Shown one piece after another: positions 44,339-53,342 of a stretch of DNA of 64,000 bases. Source of the stretch: Microbacterium forte (GTDB lineage: Bacteria > Actinomycetota > Actinomycetes > Actinomycetales > Microbacteriaceae); the NCBI RefSeq assembly GCF_031885415.1, contig NZ_CP116871.1, forward strand, positions 3,596,001-3,660,000, read 5' to 3'. The number at the start of each line of letters is the position of its first letter. Position 1 is the first letter of the stretch. The position numbers and the translations under genes are program-made. The notes under the pieces were generated by a model. That model had not been told where the DNA came from. It saw nothing but the letters and a program-made list of their open reading frames with translations, and searched no databases.

Positions 44339-45541
44339 ACGAGGGCCGCCGACATCCTTGGACGGACGCTGCAGATCGGCCAGCAGACGCTGGGCGAAGG
44401 CGGAGCTCGCATCGACGGGCGGGGGAGCGGAGGCCTCCAGGTCGGCGAGCTCCTGCTCCGTCGCATGCACGGCCCTGGCGGCGGCCCAGGCGCGGTACCA
44501 CGGAGCCGTCTCGCGAGCCTCGTGCGCCTCGCGCACGCGGATGCGGGCTGCTGCCACCAGGGTCTGGTGTTCAGCCGCCCGCCGCTCCGCGTCGGACTGA
44601 GCCAGCAGCGGCAGGTCACGATCCTTCGCCGCGACGGCGATCCACGAGGAGGCGACCAGCATCACCACGCCGTTCACCCTGAACCACAGCAGCAGACCGA
44701 TGAAGATCGCGAACGTGGCGAGCAGCGGATTCGTCGGCGTGTAGCTCAGCAGGAATCCCGCGCCGAACTGGAGGATCGTCATCGCCCCGCCGCCGAGGAG
44801 CGCGCCCGGCCAGATCGTGCTCCAGTGCAGGGATGTGCCGGTGAGGAAGCGCACCATCGCCGCGAGTGCGCCCGACAGCAGCGCGAAGGACACGAGCACG
44901 GTGCCGATCCGGATGCTGGTGAGGCCGTCGAGGGCGGATCCCCATCCCAGCAGGCTCAGGATCCAGCTCATCGCGACCGCGCTGGCGGAGCTGAGCAGTG
45001 AACCGGCGATCAGCGACGCTCCGAAGATCAGCGCGGCGAGCAGATCCCTCGCCTTCAGGATGACGTAGCTGCGACGGTCGGGCGGCAGGCCGAAGATGTC
45101 GCGCGTCGCGCGTCGCGAGAACGTCACCCAGCCGATGGCCGTCCAGATCACGGTTCCGAGCGCGATCAGACCGGTGATGCTGAGCAGCCCGGTCGTGCTC
45201 GCAGCGATCTCCTGCACCTGCTGCGGGGTGAACACCCCGCCCTCGTCCTGGATCAGGTTGGGGATGTAGCTGTTGATGATGTCGATCATGCCGTCGACCG
45301 CTTCGGTGCTGCCTCCGAGCCAGAGACCGGCGATGGCGAAGGCGAGATAGATCGCCGCGAAGATCGCGAACAGCGCCTGGTAGCTCACGCCCGCTGCGAG
45401 GAGGAACCCGTTGTGCTGCAGGAAGTGACGCCACACGCGCACGGGGAACAGCCCGAGCGTGCGCTGGGTCAGTGCGGTGGCCCGTTCGACGGCCGCGTCG
45501 AGGCGGCGGGGCTCGCTCTCGGCGCCAGCAGGATCAGACAC
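44336..45541 (-). CDS. YihY/BrkB-family membrane protein
   Basis: A 401-residue integral membrane protein with about six hydrophobic segments. Family signatures include FLQHNGFLLAAGVSYQALFAIFA (split here for length), the long loop with STIWPGALLGGGAMTILQFG, and LLLWFRVNGVVMLVASSWIA. Members were once called RNase BN or BrkB; the biochemical role is uncertain, with transport of lipid or another envelope compound suggested. A charged tail of about 80 residues is cytoplasmic. GTG 45541 has TAGGGT 6 nt upstream. Confidence 0.87.
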   Translation of the reverse strand: MSDPAGAESEPRRLDAAVERATALTQRTLGLFPVRVWRHFLQHNGFLLAAGVSYQALFAIFAAIYLAFAIAGLWLGGSTEAVDGMIDIINSYIPNLIQDEGGVFTPQQVQEIAASTTGLLSITGLIALGTVIWTAIGWVTFSRRATRDIFGLPPDRRSYVILKARDLLAALIFGASLIAGSLLSSASAVAMSWILSLLGWGSALDGLTSIRIGTVLVSFALLSGALAAMVRFLTGTSLHWSTIWPGALLGGGAMTILQFGAGFLLSYTPTNPLLATFAIFIGLLLWFRVNGVVMLVASSWIAVAAKDRDLPLLAQSDAERRAAEHQTLVAAARIRVREAHEARETAPWYRAWAAARAVHATEQELADLEASAPPPVDASSAFAQRLLADLQRPSKDVGGPR

Positions 45542-45547
45542 ATCCTC

Positions 45548-45553
45548 ACCCTA
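45548..45553 (-). promoter_or_regulatory. -10 box TAGGGT for the BrkB-family gene
   Basis: On the minus strand TAGGGT ends 6 nt before GTG 45541, downstream of the sdh terminator. Confidence 0.42.
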
Positions 45554-45567
45554 TCCACACAGAGAGA

Positions 45568-45598
45568 ACGGGCGGACTCCGTGAAGGAGCCCGCCCGT
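45568..45598 (-). terminator. Terminator of the sdhCDAB operon
   Basis: An 8-bp stem ACGGGCGG / CCGCCCGT, one mismatch, then a 4-bp extension CTCC / GGAG with a GTGAA loop, 19 bp after the sdhB stop on the minus strand. Confidence 0.72.
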
Positions 45599-45617
45599 CG
45601 TCGTCAGCGCGCGAGAG

Positions 45618-46385
45618 TCAGGGACGACCGCGAAGCACTGCCTGCTTGACCTCGGCGATGGCCTTGGTGACCTCGATGCCGCGGGGGCAGGCCTCGGAGC
45701 AGTTGAAGGTCGTGCGGCAGCGCCAGACGCCTTCCTTGTCGTTGAGGATGTCGAGACGGACCGCAGCGTTGTCGTCGCGGGAGTCGAAGATGAAGCGGTG
45801 CGCGTTCACGATCGCCGCGGGTCCGAAGTACTGACCGTCGGTCCAGAAGACGGGGCACGACGAGGTGCACGCGGCGCAGAGGATGCACTTGGTCGTGTCG
45901 TCGAAGATCTCGCGATCCGCGATCGACTGGACCCGCTCCTTGCCCTTCTCCGGCACGGAGTTCGCGACGAGGAACGGCTGCACCTCGCGGTACGACGCGA
46001 AGAACGGCTCCATGTCGACGACGAGGTCCTTCTCGAGCGGCAGGCCCTTGATCGCCTCGACGTAGATCGGCTTCGAGATGTCGAGGTCCTTGATCAGCGT
46101 CTTGCACGCCAGGCGGTTGCGACCGTTGATGCGCATCGCGTCAGAGCCGCAGATGCCGTGGGCGCACGAGCGGCGGAACGTGAGCGAGCCGTCGACCTCC
46201 CACTTGATCTTGTGCAGGGCGTCGAGGACGCGGTCGGTCGAGTACAGCTCCACGTCGTAGTCGACCCAGTGCGGCTCGGAGTCGATCTCGGGGTCGAATC
46301 GACGGATGTTGAACGTGACGATGAACGACTGGATGCCCGTGTCCTGCGTCGTGTCTGCGGGAGCTTCGGCGATGGCGTTCGACAT
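45618..46385 (-). CDS. sdhB: Succinate dehydrogenase iron-sulfur subunit
   Basis: A 255-residue protein carrying three Fe-S clusters that pass electrons from SdhA to quinone. The [2Fe-2S] ligands are in RRSCAHGICGSDAMRINGRN with a further Cys in LACKT; the [4Fe-4S]/[3Fe-4S] ligands are in CILCAACTSSCPVFW and FNCSEACPRGIEVTKAI. The gene starts 2 bp after sdhA and is last of the operon. Confidence 0.97.
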   Translation of the reverse strand: MSNAIAEAPADTTQDTGIQSFIVTFNIRRFDPEIDSEPHWVDYDVELYSTDRVLDALHKIKWEVDGSLTFRRSCAHGICGSDAMRINGRNRLACKTLIKDLDISKPIYVEAIKGLPLEKDLVVDMEPFFASYREVQPFLVANSVPEKGKERVQSIADREIFDDTTKCILCAACTSSCPVFWTDGQYFGPAAIVNAHRFIFDSRDDNAAVRLDILNDKEGVWRCRTTFNCSEACPRGIEVTKAIAEVKQAVLRGRP

Positions 46386-46387
46386 GC

Positions 46388-48214
46388 TCAGTACTTCCTC
46401 TCCATCGGCGGGTAGTTCAACTCGCCCTGCTCGTTCTTCGTGAACACGACCGGCTTCCAGTCGAGCTTGATGTGATCGCTCGGAGTGGAGGAGTGCGGAT
46501 CGCCCGTGAGATAGGCCATCGTGTGCTGCATGTACTTCTCGTCGTTGCGGGTGGGGAAGTCGTCGCGCATGTGGCCGCCCCGGCTCTCCTCACGGTTCTG
46601 CGCGGCATAGACGACGACCTCGGCGATGTCGAGCAGGAAACCCAGCTCGACGGCCTCGAGCAGGTCGGTGTTGAACCGCTTGCCCTTGTCGTCGACGTGC
46701 ACGTTCATGTAGCGGTCGCGCAGTTCCTTGATGACGCCGAGCACGTGCTCGAGCGACTCGTGCGTGCGGAAGACCTGCGCGCCCTTGTCCATCTCGTCCT
46801 GCAGCGCCTTGCGGAGCACGGCGATGCGCTCGGTGCCCTGGTTGTTGCGCAGGCCCTCGAGCATCCCGGAGACGAACCCGGCGGGGTTCTCCGGAAGCGG
46901 CACGAATTCGGCGGTCTTGACGTACTCCACCGCATTGCGGCCTGCGCGCTTGCCGAACACGTTGATGTCGAGCAGCGAGTTGGTGCCGAGACGGTTGGCG
47001 CCGTGCACCGAGACGCAGGCGCACTCGCCCGCGGCGTAGAGACCCGGGACGACGGTGGTGTTGTCGGCGAGAACCTCTGCGTCGTTGTTCGTGGGGATGC
47101 CGCCCATCGCGTAGTGGGCCGTCGGCATCACCGGCACGGGCTCGACGACCGGGTCGACACCCAGGTACGTGCGGGCGAACTCGGTGATGTCGGGCAGCTT
47201 GGTCTCGAGAACCTCGGCACCCAGGTGAGTGCAGTCCAGCAGCACGTAGTCCTTGTGAGGACCGGCGCCGCGGCCTTCGGCCACCTCCTGCACCATGCAG
47301 CGGGCGACGATGTCGCGAGGTGCGAGGTCCTTGATCGTCGGGGCATAGCGCTCCATGAAGCGCTCGCCCGAGGCGTTGCGCAGAATGGCTCCCTCGCCGC
47401 GGGCGCCCTCGGTGAGGAGGATGCCGAGTCCGGCCAGTCCGGTCGGGTGGAACTGGAAGAACTCGAGGTCCTCGAGGGGGAGGCCCTTTCGCCAGACGAT
47501 GCCGACACCGTCACCCGTGAGGGTGTGCGCGTTCGAGGTCGTCTTGAAGATCTTGCCGAAGCCGCCGGTCGCGAAGATCACGGCCTTGGCCTGGAACACG
47601 TGCAGCTCACCGGTCGAGAGGTCGTATGCGACGACGCCCGAGATCTGGGTCTTGCCGTCGGCGTCCTTCACCGTGAGCAGGTCGAGGACGTAGAACTCGT
47701 TGAAGAAGTTGATGCCGAGCTTGACGCAGTTCTGGAACAGCGTCTGCAGGATCATGTGACCGGTGCGGTCGGCGGCGTAGCATGCGCGGCGCACCGGGGT
47801 CTTGCCGTGCTCGGCGGTGTGGCCGCCGAATCGACGCTGGTCGATCTTGCCCTCGGGCGTGCGGTTGAAGGGGAGACCCATGTTCTCGAGGTCGATGACC
47901 GCGTCGATGGCCTCTTTGGCGAGGATCTCCGCAGCATCCTGGTCGACCAGGTAGTCGCCGCCCTTGACGGTGTCGAAGGTGTGCCACTCCCAGCTGTCCT
48001 CTTCGACGTTCGCGAGCGCAGCCGCCATGCCGCCCTGCGCCGCACCGGTGTGCGACCGCGTCGGGTAGAGCTTGGAGATGACCGCGGTCTTCGCGCCGGA
48101 GCCTGCCTCGATGGCCGCTCGCATGCCGGCGCCGCCGGCGCCCACGATCACGATGTCGAACTGGTGGTAGTGCACGCCGTCGCGCACGACGGAATCCTGG
48201 GTCTCGGTAGTCAC
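46388..48214 (-). CDS. sdhA: Succinate dehydrogenase flavoprotein subunit
   Basis: A 608-residue flavoprotein that oxidises succinate to fumarate. The FAD fold is [29 protein letters not shown] near residue 55 includes the His that carries covalent [22 protein letters not shown] and [16 protein letters not shown] hold the dicarboxylate site. The C-terminal helical domain ends with the Lys/Tyr tail MERKY. It belongs to the citric-acid cycle and respiratory complex II. Confidence 0.97.
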   Translation of the reverse strand: MTTETQDSVVRDGVHYHQFDIVIVGAGGAGMRAAIEAGSGAKTAVISKLYPTRSHTGAAQGGMAAALANVEEDSWEWHTFDTVKGGDYLVDQDAAEILAKEAIDAVIDLENMGLPFNRTPEGKIDQRRFGGHTAEHGKTPVRRACYAADRTGHMILQTLFQNCVKLGINFFNEFYVLDLLTVKDADGKTQISGVVAYDLSTGELHVFQAKAVIFATGGFGKIFKTTSNAHTLTGDGVGIVWRKGLPLEDLEFFQFHPTGLAGLGILLTEGARGEGAILRNASGERFMERYAPTIKDLAPRDIVARCMVQEVAEGRGAGPHKDYVLLDCTHLGAEVLETKLPDITEFARTYLGVDPVVEPVPVMPTAHYAMGGIPTNNDAEVLADNTTVVPGLYAAGECACVSVHGANRLGTNSLLDINVFGKRAGRNAVEYVKTAEFVPLPENPAGFVSGMLEGLRNNQGTERIAVLRKALQDEMDKGAQVFRTHESLEHVLGVIKELRDRYMNVHVDDKGKRFNTDLLEAVELGFLLDIAEVVVYAAQNREESRGGHMRDDFPTRNDEKYMQHTMAYLTGDPHSSTPSDHIKLDWKPVVFTKNEQGELNYPPMERKY

Positions 48215-48233
48215 TTCTCGTATGCCTTCTCTT

Positions 48234-48677
48234 CTACTTGCCCAGCGTCTGGCACTGTTCCCACAGTGTGCTCGACTCGGTCACGCCGAGGCACGGGTCG
48301 AACGTGAAGACGACCAGGGTGCCGAGGATGATGAGCAGGGCTGCGGCCAGGCCGAGGGCCCAGATCAGCGCCTTGCGAGCGGTGTTGTTCGTCACGTAGT
48401 CGTTGACGATCGTGCGCATGCCGTTGGCGCCGTGGATCAGCGCGAGCCAGAGCATGAGGACGTCCCACCACTGCCAGAACGGCGTGGCGAACTTTCCGGC
48501 GATGAACGCGAAGTCCAGGGCGTGGATGCCCTCGCCGACCATCAGGTTGATGAACAGGTGCCCGAAGATGAGCACGACGAGCACGAGGCCGGAGGCGCGC
48601 ATGAAGAGCCAGCCCCACTTCTCGAGGTTGAATCCGCGCTGACGGCGGACAGGGGCTGCGACGGTCTGAGCGGTCAT
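48234..48677 (-). CDS. sdhD: Succinate dehydrogenase membrane anchor subunit
   Basis: A 147-residue anchor with three hydrophobic segments (about 24-45, 66-88 and 104-127). [17 protein letters not shown] and [16 protein letters not shown] include the histidines usual for haem b in this type. The ATG overlaps the sdhC stop by one base. The C-terminus holds two Cys on the outer side. Confidence 0.93.
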   Translation of the reverse strand: MTAQTVAAPVRRQRGFNLEKWGWLFMRASGLVLVVLIFGHLFINLMVGEGIHALDFAFIAGKFATPFWQWWDVLMLWLALIHGANGMRTIVNDYVTNNTARKALIWALGLAAALLIILGTLVVFTFDPCLGVTESSTLWEQCQTLGK

Positions 48678-49111
48678 CAGTGTCCTCCTCCGAAGCCGGC
48701 GAACGCGAGCATCAGGTGACGAGGCACGAAGCCCGCCATGATGATGCCCCACACAAGAAGCACGCCCCAGAACAGCTGGCGCTGGTACTTGGCACCCTTG
48801 GACCAGAAGTCGACGGCGATGATGCGGAGGCCGTTCATCGCGTGGAACACGATGCCTGCCACCAGCACGACCTCGCCGAGCGCCATGATCGGGTTCTTGT
48901 ACGTGCCGATGACGGCGTTGTACGCCTCGGGGGAGACCCTGATGAGTGCAGTGTCGAGCACATGCACCAACAGGAAGAAGAAGATGGCGACTCCGGTGAT
49001 GCGGTGAAGCACCCACGACCACATGCCTTCGCGACCCCGGTAGAGGGTGCCGCGTGGCGTCTTGGAAGTGGTTTCCGAAATCGACGGTGTCAAGCGAGCG
49101 CTTGTGGACAC
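48677..49111 (-). CDS. sdhC: Succinate dehydrogenase cytochrome b-556 subunit
   Basis: A 144-residue haem-binding anchor. The N-terminal SGREGMWSWVLHRITG-type motif (GREGMWSWVLHRITGVAIFF) and FHAMNGLRIIAVDF hold the quinone and haem residues; three membrane segments follow. It starts the sdhCDAB operon at a GTG with AGGGAGGA 7-14 nt before it, so this mRNA is leadered. Confidence 0.93.
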   Translation of the reverse strand: MSTSARLTPSISETTSKTPRGTLYRGREGMWSWVLHRITGVAIFFFLLVHVLDTALIRVSPEAYNAVIGTYKNPIMALGEVVLVAGIVFHAMNGLRIIAVDFWSKGAKYQRQLFWGVLLVWGIIMAGFVPRHLMLAFAGFGGGH

Positions 49112-49203
49112 GGTCGTCCTCCCTGGATCGAAGTGACTCGGTCGCGTGCAGTGCGTCTTCCAAGCGTGAGCCTGCTGTCATCAGGCACGGCCGATCGGAC
49201 ACC

Positions 49204-49209
49204 ATCCTA
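49204..49209 (-). promoter_or_regulatory. -10 candidate TAGGAT for sdhCDAB
   Basis: On the minus strand TAGGAT (in GAATAGGATGG) lies about 93 nt before the sdhC GTG, giving a leader of roughly 85 nt in the 179-bp divergent gap. Confidence 0.4.
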
Positions 49210-49250
49210 TTCCCGTGAGACGACTGCGGGCGACGAAGGGGAGCCTAAGT

Positions 49251-49266
49251 GTCTCGATGTCGAGAC
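49251..49266 (+). promoter_or_regulatory. 16-bp palindrome over the -35 region of the guanylyltransferase gene
   Basis: GTCTCGA-TG-TCGAGAC has perfect 7-bp arms and covers the region where the -35 box must lie relative to TACCCT at 49279. It is a candidate operator. Confidence 0.5.
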
Positions 49267-49278
49267 TTTCCGTGGGGA

Positions 49279-49284
49279 TACCCT
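49279..49284 (+). promoter_or_regulatory. -10 box TACCCT for the guanylyltransferase gene
   Basis: TACCCT ends 6 nt before the GTG at 49291, with no ribosome-binding site between, predicting a leaderless mRNA. Confidence 0.5.
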
Positions 49285-49290
49285 GGCAAG

Positions 49291-50406
49291 GTGAGCCAAC
49301 CCATCGAGAACTTCTACGCCGTGATCCCTGCCGGCGGAATCGGCAGCCGACTCTGGCCTCTCTCCCGAGCGGACGCGCCGAAGTTCCTGCACGATCTCAC
49401 GGGTTCCGGGCACTCCCTGCTGCGCGATACGTGGGACAGGCTGGAGCCCTTGGCCGGGGCCGACCGGATCGCCGTGGTCACCGGCCGGGCCCACCGCGCG
49501 GCGGTGGAGGCGGAGCTGCCCGGAATACCGGATCTGAATGTGTTCCTGGAGTCGGAGCCGCGCGAGTCCGCGGCGGCGATCGGGTTGGCGGCCGCAGTCC
49601 TGCATCGGAGAGACCCCGACGTGATCATCGGCTCGTTCAGCGCCGACCACGTCATCCGCAGCACGCGTGTGTTCGAGTTCGCCGTCCGCGACGCCGTCGA
49701 GGTCGCGCGCGAGGGATACATCTGCACGATCGGCATCTCTCCGACCGAGCCCGCGATCGGCTTCGGCTACATCAAGAGGGGCGCGGAGCTCCTCGTCGAA
49801 GGGGCGCGCGAGGCCGCCCTGGTCGAGAGCTTCGTCGAGAAGCCCGACCTCGAGACCGCCAAGGCCTACTTCGCCGACCGCGGCTACCTCTGGAACGCCG
49901 GAATGTTCATCGCCAAGGCGAGCGTGCTGCTCGATGAGCTCGCCGCGAACGAGCCGGCCCTGCACGCCGGGCTGCTCGAGCTCGCCGAGGCATGGGACGA
50001 CCGTGAGCGCCGCGGCCCCGCCGTGGATCGGATCTGGCCCGGGCTGAAGAAGATCGCGATCGACTACGCGGTGGCTGAGCCGGCTGCGCGACGCGGACGC
50101 CTCGCGGTCGTGCCCGGGCACTTCGACTGGGACGACGTGGGGGACTTCGCCTCCCTCACCAAGCTCATCAACAACGGGCGGAAGAACGACCTCGCCGTGC
50201 TCGGGCCGAAAGCCCGGGTGCTGTCGGATGCTGCCAGCGGGATCCTGGTCAGTCAGACCTCTCGCGTGATCAGCCTGATCGGCGTGAAGGACATCGTGGT
50301 GGTCGACACGCCAGACGCTCTGCTCGTCACGACGATAGAACATGCGCAGCGGGTGAAGGGTGTCGTCGAGTCCCTGAAGCTGACGGGGCGGAGCGACGTG
50401 CTCTGA
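49291..50406 (+). CDS. manC: Mannose-1-phosphate guanylyltransferase
   Basis: A 371-residue nucleotidyltransferase that makes GDP-mannose from GTP and mannose 1-phosphate, feeding glycans such as phosphatidylinositol mannosides. Motifs: VIPAGGIGSRLWPLSRADAPKF (nucleotide loop), the GSFSADHVI region, FGYIKRG, VESFVEKPD and the metal-site WNAGMFI. It lacks the isomerase domain, so it is the single-function form. The GTG start is supported by its leaderless-type box. Confidence 0.92.
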   Translation: MSQPIENFYAVIPAGGIGSRLWPLSRADAPKFLHDLTGSGHSLLRDTWDRLEPLAGADRIAVVTGRAHRAAVEAELPGIPDLNVFLESEPRESAAAIGLAAAVLHRRDPDVIIGSFSADHVIRSTRVFEFAVRDAVEVAREGYICTIGISPTEPAIGFGYIKRGAELLVEGAREAALVESFVEKPDLETAKAYFADRGYLWNAGMFIAKASVLLDELAANEPALHAGLLELAEAWDDRERRGPAVDRIWPGLKKIAIDYAVAEPAARRGRLAVVPGHFDWDDVGDFASLTKLINNGRKNDLAVLGPKARVLSDAASGILVSQTSRVISLIGVKDIVVVDTPDALLVTTIEHAQRVKGVVESLKLTGRSDVL

Positions 50407-50541
50407 TGAGCACGCACCGTCGCTCATCGGCTGTCTTGGTTTCAGGTTTGTAACCATTCGCCAGCGCTTCGCCCTCGTGCATGCACAAAAGTCGAAACAC
50501 TAGGTAACTTTGAGCGATCCGCGAGGGCCGCGGCACCGTTC

Positions 50542-50547
50542 AGGAGG
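50542..50547 (+). promoter_or_regulatory. Ribosome-binding site favouring a TTG start
   Basis: AGGAGG is 6 nt before TTG 50554. An ATG at 50549 is too close and gives only ATG AGT TGA, so the TTG is the likely start. Confidence 0.75.
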
Positions 50548-50553
50548 CATGAG

Positions 50554-51666
50554 TTGACCATCTCCACCACCAAGAAGCTGCTCGGCGCGACCATCGCCGC
50601 TGGCGTCGTCTTCGCACTTGCCGGCTGCGGCCAGGCTCCCACCGAATCGGGCGGCACCGGCGGCGGCGAGGCTGACTCCGACTTCATCCCCTGCCTCGTC
50701 TCGGACGCGGGCGGCTGGAACGACAAGTCGTTCAACCAGTCCGCCAAGGAGGGCATGGACCGCGCAGCGGAGACTCTCGGCGTCAAGCCGATCGAGTTCG
50801 AGTCCGCCAACGACAACGACTACGCGCCCAACCTCGAGACCGCTGTCTCGGAGGGCTGCTCGCTCATCGTCGCAGTCGGCTTCAAGCTCTCCGCCGCGAC
50901 CGTCGAGTCCGCTCTCGCCAACCCCGAGATCGACTACGCGATCATCGACGACTATGCCGACAACGACTTCGACGGCACCACCGATGCTCCCAACATCAAG
51001 CCCCTCGTCTTCGACACGGCTCAGGCCGCCTACCTCGGTGGCTACGCCGCCGCCGGCTGGTCTGCTGCATCGGGCGTGAACAAGGTCGGCACCTTCGGCG
51101 GAATGCAGATCCCGTCGGTCGCCGTGTTCATGGACGGCTTCCAGCTCGGCGTCGAGAAGTACAACGAGGACAAGTCGGGCGCCGTCGAGGTCTTCGGCTG
51201 GGACGCCGCCACGCAGAAGGGCTCCTTCACCGGCGGCTTCGACGCGAACGACACCGCCAAGCAGACCGCTCAGGGCGTGCTCGACCAGGGCGTCGACGTG
51301 ATCCTCCCGGTCGGTGGACCGATCTACCAGAGCGCTGCGGCGGCCATCGCCGACAGCGGCAAGGACACGCTGCTGGTCGGCGTCGACAGCGACCTCGCGG
51401 TGGCCGATGAGAGCGTGGCCGATGTCACCCTCTTCTCGATCATGAAGGCCATCGACGTCGCCGTCGAGGACGCGACCGTCGCCGCATCCGAGGGTGACTT
51501 CGACCCGGCTCCCTACATCGGCACGCTCGAGAACGAGGGCGTCAAGCTCTCGGGCTTCGGTGCCTTCGAGGGCGACCTGCCCGACGGGCTGCTCGATGAG
51601 ATCTCGGCTCTGCAGGAGCAGATCATCTCGGGTGACATCACGGTGGAGTCGGAGAACTCCCCGTAA
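50554..51666 (+). CDS. BMP-family nucleoside-binding lipoprotein
   Basis: A 370-residue BmpA/Med-type substrate-binding protein that captures nucleosides for the ABC transporter encoded downstream. The signal peptide ends with FALAGC (Cys25). Motifs: CLVSDAGGWNDKSFNQSAKEG near residue 45, VGFKLSAATVESALANP, and VGTFGGMQIPSVAVFMDGFQLG. The start is TTG, with a strong Shine-Dalgarno site. A perfect hairpin separates it from the ATPase gene, so it can be made in excess. Confidence 0.93.
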   Translation: MTISTTKKLLGATIAAGVVFALAGCGQAPTESGGTGGGEADSDFIPCLVSDAGGWNDKSFNQSAKEGMDRAAETLGVKPIEFESANDNDYAPNLETAVSEGCSLIVAVGFKLSAATVESALANPEIDYAIIDDYADNDFDGTTDAPNIKPLVFDTAQAAYLGGYAAAGWSAASGVNKVGTFGGMQIPSVAVFMDGFQLGVEKYNEDKSGAVEVFGWDAATQKGSFTGGFDANDTAKQTAQGVLDQGVDVILPVGGPIYQSAAAAIADSGKDTLLVGVDSDLAVADESVADVTLFSIMKAIDVAVEDATVAASEGDFDPAPYIGTLENEGVKLSGFGAFEGDLPDGLLDEISALQEQIISGDITVESENSP

Positions 51667-51682
51667 GCAGTTCACATCCATG

Positions 51683-51717
51683 GCGGGGCGAGTGGTGCAA
51701 GCGGCCACTCGCCCCGC
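51683..51717 (+). terminator. Hairpin between the BMP gene and the ABC ATPase gene
   Basis: Perfect 13-bp stem GCGGGGCGAGTGG / CCACTCGCCCCGC with a 9-nt loop, 16 bp after the BMP stop and 111 bp before the ATPase start. Partial read-through would feed the downstream operon. Confidence 0.8.
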
Positions 51718-51827
51718 GCCGTGGACGGACGATGACGACTGTTCGCGGCGCATCCGGGCGATCCCCGTGCGATGCGCCGGAGATTCTTCGGACTCTTCTG
51801 GATGACACTTCTGGATAAGGTGCAGAT

Positions 51828-53342
51828 ATGAAGCTCGAACTTCGCGGTATCACCAAGCGGTTCGGAACCCTGGTGGCCAACGACCACATCGACCTGGTCG
51901 TCGAGCCGGGGCAGATCCATGCGCTGCTCGGCGAGAACGGTGCAGGCAAGTCCACTCTGATGAACGTCCTCTACGGGCTGTATCAGGCCGACGAGGGCGA
52001 GATCCTCCTGGACGACGTCGTCCAGCGGTTCCGCGGCCCCGGCGACGCGATGAACGCCGGCATCGGAATGGTGCATCAGCACTTCATGCTCGTCCCCGTG
52101 TTCACGGTGGCGGAGAACGTCATGCTCGGCCACGAGCAGACCAAGGGCCTGGGCACCCTCGACATCACGAAGGCGCGTGAGCACGTCCGCTCCGTCGCCG
52201 CCCGCTTCGGCTTCGACATCGACCCTGACGCCATCGTCGGCGACCTCCCCGTCGGCGTGCAGCAGCGGGTCGAGATCATCAAGGCGCTCTCGCGCGATGC
52301 CAAGGTCCTGGTCTTCGACGAGCCCACCGCTGTGCTCACGCCGCAGGAGACCGACGAGCTGATGGGCATCATGCGCCAGCTGCGGGACGAAGGCACCGCG
52401 ATCGTCTTCATCACCCACAAGCTGCGTGAGGTGCGCGAGGTCGCGGACACGATCACGATCGTCCGCCTCGGCCGCATCGTCGGCGAGGCATCGCCCACGG
52501 CGACCAACGCCGAGCTGGCCTCTCTGATGGTCGGACGTGCGGTCGAGCTCACCGTGCACAAGGACCCGCCGCGCCTCGGCGAGGGCGGCCTCGAGGTCAA
52601 GGGACTGCGCGTGCTCACCTCCGCGGGGGCGATCGTCGTCGACGGCATCGACTTCTCCGTGCGCCCTGGCGAAGTGCTCGCCGTGGCCGGAGTGCAGGGC
52701 AACGGGCAGACCGAGCTGGTCGAGGCCATCGTCGGCCTCGCGGCCAGGGTCGAAGGATCGATCACCCTCGGAGGCACCGAACTGGTCGGCAAGAGCGTGC
52801 GAGCGATCCTCGACGCGGGTGTCGGCTTCGTGCCCGAGGACCGCACCGAGGATGGACTCGTCGCAGGCTTCTCTGTCGCGGAGAACTTGATCCTCGACCG
52901 CACCGGCGACGAAGAGTTCAGCCGGGGCGGGACCATCCGGCGATCGGCGCTCGAGGACTTCGCCCGCGCACGGATCAGCGAGTACGACATCCGCACGCAG
53001 GGCCCGCACACCGCGGCAGGCACCCTCTCAGGAGGAAACCAGCAGAAGGTCGTGATCGCCCGCGAGATGAGCCGCGAGCTCAAACTGCTCGTCGCCGCGC
53101 AGCCGACCCGTGGAGTCGACGTCGGCTCCATCGAGTTCATCCACAAGCGGATCATCGAGACCAGAGACGCGGGCATCCCCGTCGTGGTCGTCTCGACCGA
53201 GCTCGACGAGGTGGCGGCTCTCGCCGACCGCATCGCCGTCATGTACAGAGGCACGATCGTCGGGATCGTTCCCGGCGACACCCCGCGCGAGACGCTGGGA
53301 CTGATGATGGCGGGCGCCGCCGAGGGAGAGGTGGCCGCATGA
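51828..53342 (+). CDS. Nucleoside ABC transporter, ATP-binding protein
   Basis: A 504-residue double ATPase of the NupO/YufO type. NBD1: [40 protein letters not shown]2: [32 protein letters not shown] and the degenerate Walker B-like LLVAAQPTRGVDVGS (Ala-Gln in place of the usual Asp-Glu, so NBD2 is weakly hydrolytic), as is common in this family. The stop overlaps the permease ATG. Confidence 0.94.
   Translation: MKLELRGITKRFGTLVANDHIDLVVEPGQIHALLGENGAGKSTLMNVLYGLYQADEGEILLDDVVQRFRGPGDAMNAGIGMVHQHFMLVPVFTVAENVMLGHEQTKGLGTLDITKAREHVRSVAARFGFDIDPDAIVGDLPVGVQQRVEIIKALSRDAKVLVFDEPTAVLTPQETDELMGIMRQLRDEGTAIVFITHKLREVREVADTITIVRLGRIVGEASPTATNAELASLMVGRAVELTVHKDPPRLGEGGLEVKGLRVLTSAGAIVVDGIDFSVRPGEVLAVAGVQGNGQTELVEAIVGLAARVEGSITLGGTELVGKSVRAILDAGVGFVPEDRTEDGLVAGFSVAENLILDRTGDEEFSRGGTIRRSALEDFARARISEYDIRTQGPHTAAGTLSGGNQQKVVIAREMSRELKLLVAAQPTRGVDVGSIEFIHKRIIETRDAGIPVVVVSTELDEVAALADRIAVMYRGTIVGIVPGDTPRETLGLMMAGAAEGEVAA

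Noticed and set aside
51050..51060. A frameshift in the nucleoside-binding protein or other genes
   Set aside because: All main genes run full length with motifs in one frame; no broken gene is evident.
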